Shown in pieces: positions 61,101 through 64,000 of a stretch of 64,000 nucleotides of DNA. The stretch comes from Sphaerolaimus hirsutus (lineage: Eukaryota > Nematoda > Chromadorea > Monhysterida > Sphaerolaimidae). The translations under genes were made by a program, and so were the position numbers. The notes beneath the pieces are model-generated. The model did not search any database and had not been told where the DNA came from. It worked only from the letters and a program-made list of their open reading frames with translations. Every line of letters begins with the position of its first letter. Within the stretch, counting starts at the first letter, position 1. The DNA lies in contig OZ038456.1 of assembly GCA_964036195.1 (NCBI GenBank), positions 10,788,001-10,852,000 of the forward strand, written 5' to 3'.

Positions 61101-63882
61101 CAGAATAATATTTACAAAACTAAAATGTTCACATTTCAGTATGTCCAGCACTACATACCGGTGAGCGAGCGGAAACCTCTGCACTTTTCGCCAGCCAAAC
61201 ATTCGCCAGTCAAGTCAGTAGTGGTTGGTCAAAGGGGTGTCGATGATGTCTCTGCCGAATCTGATGCTGAGGAGTGTGATCCAGATGTGACTGCGCACCG
61301 CAATTATATCAGCCAAATGAGCGACCACCAGAGTATTCGCAAACATAGAATGGAGAACAGAAACGTGGAGTCCAGCTCAAGTGATGGAAGTGATTCAAGT
61401 GACCGTGAAAACGAACGTGCTGATACACAGCAGAGTGGAGACTCAAAAAAAGGAAAACAAGTTAAAGCGAAACGCTCGCTTTTTCCGGGAGGTGATCAAT
61501 TTTATTTATAAATTTATTTTCTACTTGTTTTCACATTTACGCAACAGAAATTAGTCTTCACAACTTTTAAGAAATATAATTGAATAAACTGATAGTAATT
61601 GAGTAATATAATACATGTGTAATTTACTGTAACGGGTGCAGATTCACAAGTCGGAAGTGTTTTAGTATTATAATTGGATAAAACAAGTACATTTGTAATT
61701 TAAATTTGCAGATGCGAAAAATGCAGAGAAGACGCCGAAAAAAACTGTTCAGCAGCAGACGAGCGACACTGCAGCTGCTGCGACTGTAAGTGGAAAGAAG
61801 GTGCGATCAGATCACAAGAAGCGACACGATCCACAGGAAGAAACTGGTAGGTGCTTTACGATTGCACAAAATTTCACTCCTTATTACATTTAAACCAATC
61901 TCAGTGCACTGCAAAGTCGCAGTGCACTTGTATTTGCATGGATGCAGTTTATTGAAAATTTGACGTGTGCACAAGTCACTTGTGCCGTGCACACGTCATT
62001 TTCACTCAAAGTTTACTAAATACCACTCCAGCGCACTCCTATTTGCATGGATGTATTTTTGACACGTTCTTACCATCTTTGCTATGTTTCAAGTAAAAAT
62101 GACTTCTTCGCAAGTATTATTCTTTGTAAAGTGTATCCATGCAAATAGGAAAACACTGTGCACGAGTGTTTTAGTATTATAATTGAATAAAACAAGTACA
62201 TTTGTAATTTAAATGTGCAGATGCGAAAAGTGCAGAGAAGACGCCGAAAAAAACCGTTCAGCAGCAGACAAGCGACACTGCAGCTGCTGCAACTGTAAGT
62301 GGAAAGAAGGTGCGATCAGATCACAAGAAGCAACACGATCCACAGGAAGAAACTGGTAGGTGCTTTACGATTGCACAAAATTTCACTCCTTATTACATTT
62401 ACACCAATCTCAGTGCACTGCAAAGTCGCAGTGCACTTGTATTTGCATGGAGTTTGTTTGTTGAAAATTTGACTTGTGCACAAGTCACTTGTGTTGTGCA
62501 CACGTCATTTTCACTCAAAGTTTACTAAATACCACTCCAGCACACTCCTATTTGCATGGATGTATTTTTGACACGTTCTTACCATCTTTGCTATGTTTCA
62601 AGTAAAAATGACTTCTTCGCAAGTATTATTCTTTGTAAAGTGTATCCATGCAAATAGGAAAACACTGTGCACGAGTGTTTTAGTATTATAATTGAATAAA
62701 ACAAGTACATTTGTAATTTAAATGTGCAGATGCGAAAAGTGCAGGGAAGACGCCGAAAAAAACCGTTCAGCAGCAGACGAGCGACACTGCAGCTGCTGTG
62801 ACTGTAAGTGGAAAGAAGGTGCGATCAGATCACAAGAAGCGACACGATCCACAGGAAGAAACTGGTAGGTGCTTTACGATTGCACAAAATTTCACTCCTT
62901 ATTACATTTAAACCAATCTCAGTGCACTGCAAAGTCGCAGTGCACTTGTATTTGCATGGATGCAGTTTATTGAAAATTTGACGTGTGCACAAGTCACTTG
63001 TGTCGTGCACACGTCATTTTCACTCAAAGTTTACTAAATACCACTCCAGCGCACTCCTATTTGCATGGATGTATTTTTGACACGTTCTTACCATCTTTGC
63101 TATGTTTCAAGTAAAAATGACTTCTTCGCAAGTATTATTCTTTGTAAAGTGTATCCATGCAAATAGGAAAACACTGTGCACGAGTGTTTTAGTATTATAA
63201 TTGAATAAAACAAGTACATTTGTAATTTAAATGTGCAGATGCGAAAAGTGCAGGGAAGACGCCGAAAAAAACTGTTCAGCAGCAGACAAGCGACACTGCA
63301 GCTGCTGCAACTGTAAGTGGAAAGAAGGTGCGATCAGATCACAAGAAGCAACACGATCCACAGGAAGAAACTGGTAGGTGCTTTACGATTGCACAAAATT
63401 TCACTCCTTATTACATTTACACCAATCTCAGTGCACTGCAAAGTCGCAGTGCACTTGTATTTGCATGGATGCAGTTTATTGAAAATTTGACGTGTGCACA
63501 AGTCACTTGTGCCGTGCACACGTCATTTTCACTCAAAGTTTACTAAATACCACTCCAGCGCACTCCTATTTGCATGGATGTATTTTTGACACGTTCTTAC
63601 CATCTTTGCTATGTTTCAAGTAAAAATGACTTCTTCGCAAGTATTATTCTTTGTAAAGTGTATCCATGCAAATAGGAAAACACTGTGCACGAGTGTTTTA
63701 GTATTATAATTGAATAAAACAAGTACATTTGTAATTTAAATGTGCAGATGCGAAAAGTGCAGAGAAGACGCCGAAAAAAACCGTTCAGCAGCAGACAAGC
63801 GACACTGCAGCTGCTGCAACTGTAAGTGGAAAGAAGGTGCGATCAGATCACAAGAAGCAACACGATCCACAGGAAGAAACTG
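49134..63882 (+). CDS. MULE-type transposase-like protein with SWIM finger, multi-exon (3' end outside)
   Basis: Exons, all GT-AG and joining in phase: 49134-49791, 49990-50094, 50329-50460, 50562-50744, 51139-51201, 51715-52026, 52664-52870, 53024-53318, 53534-53656, 54138-54339, 55018-55197, 55362-55620, 55815-56079, 58016-58379, 59120-59259, 59911-60151, 60580-60813, 61140-61491, then five 135-bp exons from 61712. About 1663 codons are visible. Residues 1-480 are charged and low-complexity, with a Lys/Glu/Ala coiled-coil stretch and four KPEPPK repeats. A MULE-like RNase H fold follows, with Asp in QIDTTYG (about 900), Asp in IITDQG (about 993), the CWKH (CX2H) motif after it, and Glu in NAVEGCHN (about 1139). 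A SWIM-like finger CACRVRCLH lies at about 1271-1279. The role is DNA binding or transposition-derived. The ATG at 49134 follows a possible 5' UTR acceptor at 49129. The intact frame suggests an expressed gene, perhaps domesticated. Confidence 0.8.
49517..49590 (+). repeat. Four 18-bp KPEPPK-coding repeats
   Basis: The unit AAGCCTGAACCGCCAAAG is repeated four times in exon 1 of the transposase-like gene, giving a Pro/Lys/Glu linker. Confidence 0.9.
52664..54339 (+). CDS. Exons 7-10 of the transposase-like gene: uncharacterised globular region
   Basis: These exons (52664-52870, 53024-53318, 53534-53656, 54138-54339) encode about 275 residues that look folded rather than low-complexity. They include a MKPMWYIDNC and a GGQVFIVRRTF segment and an FWRLEYFDI segment. 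They precede the catalytic core, where MULE proteins often carry DNA-binding modules such as FLYWCH or WRKY-GCM1. No such module could be confirmed. A 644-bp-array fragment lies in the intron 53657-54137. Confidence 0.7.
55362..59259 (+). CDS. Exons 12-15: MULE-like DDE catalytic core
   Basis: Exon 12 ends with the first Asp (QIDTTYGVG). Exon 13 (55815-56079) ends with the second (IITDQG), 93 residues later. Exon 14 (58016-58379) opens with the FEKYFPQMHVLVCWKHIDNN block, with the CX2H typical of MULE and hAT folds. Exon 15 (59120-59259) carries the third residue in NAVEGCHNLMKK, 146 residues after the second Asp. All three acidic residues are present, so catalysis is not ruled out. The core is spread over four exons with a 1.9-kb intron, unusual for a mobile transposase. 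Confidence 0.82.
58488..58991. mobile_element. Non-autonomous element with 11-bp target duplication
   Basis: Lies in intron 14 of the transposase-like gene. It is flanked by a perfect 11-bp direct repeat TCAACAGAAAA (58477-58487 and 58992-59002). The ends carry inverted ATTAGGACAAAAG / CTTTTGTCCTAAT, followed by inverted arrays of TACAAC/GTTGTA and GCGACAT (58520-58630 and 58850-58960). Target duplications of 9-11 bp are typical of Mutator-like elements. There is no ORF. A related fragment lies at 39771-39920. Confidence 0.75.
60580..60813 (+). CDS. Exon 17: SWIM-like zinc finger
   Basis: The exon encodes WHAVMVEDN, then KIKCACRVRCLHAEVARAS. The CXCX3CXH spacing matches the SWIM signature CXCXnCXH, but n is 3 where 6 or more is usual. 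SWIM fingers follow the catalytic core in MULE transposases and bind DNA or protein. The position after the DDE core supports the assignment. The donor after this exon (GTTGGA) is weak. Confidence 0.6.
61712..61846 (+). CDS. Amplified exon, copy 1
   Basis: 45 codons, phase 1 at both ends. Basic, Gln/Ala-rich peptide containing AEKTPKKTVQQQ and VRSDHKKRHDPQEE. This copy has AKNAEK where the others have AKS. Confidence 0.85.
62221..62355 (+). CDS. Amplified exon, copy 2
   Basis: As copy 1, with HKKQHDP in place of HKKRHDP. Same phase and splice sites. Confidence 0.85.
62730..62864 (+). CDS. Amplified exon, copy 3
   Basis: As copy 1, with AKSAGKTPKK (Gly for Glu) and one Ala-to-Val change before TVSGKK. 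Confidence 0.85.
63239..63373 (+). CDS. Amplified exon, copy 4
   Basis: As copy 3 in having AKSAGKTPKK, but with HKKQHDP. Same phase and splice sites. Confidence 0.85.
63748..63882 (+). CDS. Amplified exon, copy 5
   Basis: Matches copy 2 in coding differences and in its intron variant. The array continues beyond the window, and the gene's stop codon is not visible. Confidence 0.85.
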
Positions 63883-64000
63883 GTAGGTGCTTTACGATTG
63901 CACAAAATTTCACTCCTTATTACATTTACACCAATCTCAGTGCACTGCAAAGTCGCAGTGCACTTGTATTTGCATGGAGTTTGTTTGTTGAAAATTTGAC

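Larger units (their letters stand above)
31500..64000. repeat. Dispersed GTGCAC-palindrome repeat family
   Basis: Dozens of copies in both orientations fill intergenic DNA and introns from about 31.5 kb to the right edge. None was seen in the first 31 kb. A typical copy of 150-250 bp has a TTCAAGTCAAA box and two GTGCAC cores about 20 bp apart, usually inside ACTTGTGCACAAGT (a perfect palindrome) and GACACATG. A CATCCATGCAAATAG box follows, carrying an octamer ATGCAAAT, then GCGCAGTGCACTG and GGTGTAAA. Many short ORFs arise from this repeat on both strands and are not genes. Confidence 0.8.
61712..64000 (+). repeat. 509-bp tandem repeat, each unit one exon plus intron
   Basis: Five exons of exactly 135 bp start at 61712, 62221, 62730, 63239 and 63748, so the period is exactly 509 bp, and the array runs off the window. 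Acceptors (TGTGCAG; TTTGCAG in the first) and donors (G|GTAGGT) are conserved in all. Introns contain a GTGCAC-family copy and octamers. Copies 2 and 5 share an intron variant (GGAGTTTGTTTG) while 1, 3 and 4 share another, which suggests multi-unit duplication or gene conversion. Confidence 0.93.

Noticed and set aside
36244..63519. Many ORFs of 60-110 aa with similar peptides on both strands (for example 47544-47795 and 47499-47822)
   Set aside because: They are translations of the GTGCAC-family repeat, appear on both strands of the same copies, and share no recognisable domain or splice context.
61712..64000. CRISPR-like regular array
   Set aside because: Spacing is regular, but the units are 509-bp exon-intron repeats without spacer diversity, in a eukaryotic gene.

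Overview
The window is eukaryotic nuclear DNA, most likely from an invertebrate animal. It is AT-rich, its genes are split by GT-AG introns, it is packed with several transposon classes, and it holds C-type-lectin-like exons, which are essentially metazoan. No prokaryotic gene organisation, CRISPR array, rRNA or tRNA gene was seen. A run of 200 N at 21450-21649 marks a scaffold gap. The species cannot be named from the sequence.

Left part (1-31 kb) is mainly transposon territory. It holds an intact Ty3/gypsy-type Gag-Pol ORF of 2003 aa (minus strand, 456-6467), a decayed LINE reverse-transcriptase ORF with four in-frame stops (9275-11746), and foldback elements at 9022-9274 and 16371-16883. 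A set of short elements has hAT-type ends and 8-bp target duplications, and their interiors are arrays of one short motif each. A repeated MITE-like family ends in TACCGTATTACCTCGAAA. A young LTR element encoding only a 720-aa Gag has 423-bp LTRs and a 4-bp target duplication (24743-28149). Between these lie minus-strand exons of lectin-like and Cys-rich type (18-24.5 kb).

Right part (31.5-64 kb) is dominated by a different dispersed repeat family, built on the palindromes ACTTGTGCACAAGT and CAGTGCACTG and on octamers ATGCAAAT. It is absent from the first 31 kb. Three spliced genes sit in it. (i) A minus-strand gene (33880-35767) ends in a single transmembrane segment. (ii) A plus-strand gene (39466-42469) carries a C2H2-like finger with a long insert. 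(iii) A large plus-strand gene (ATG 49134, running off the right edge) has at least 23 exons and encodes a MULE-type DDE transposase core followed by a SWIM-like zinc finger. Its last visible exons are five near-identical 135-bp exons at an exact 509-bp spacing.

The most interesting item is this third gene. All of its splice phases match over 18 exons plus five amplified symmetric exons. It is preceded by a tandem array of 643-644-bp repeats, and its introns are filled with the same palindromic repeat. It could be a domesticated MULE-type transposase or an unusually intron-rich mobile element; the sequence alone does not decide. The second is the group of hAT-like elements whose interiors are hypertrophied motif arrays (GGTGCC, TTTCCG, TATCGA, TACGCG, probably GGCGCC).
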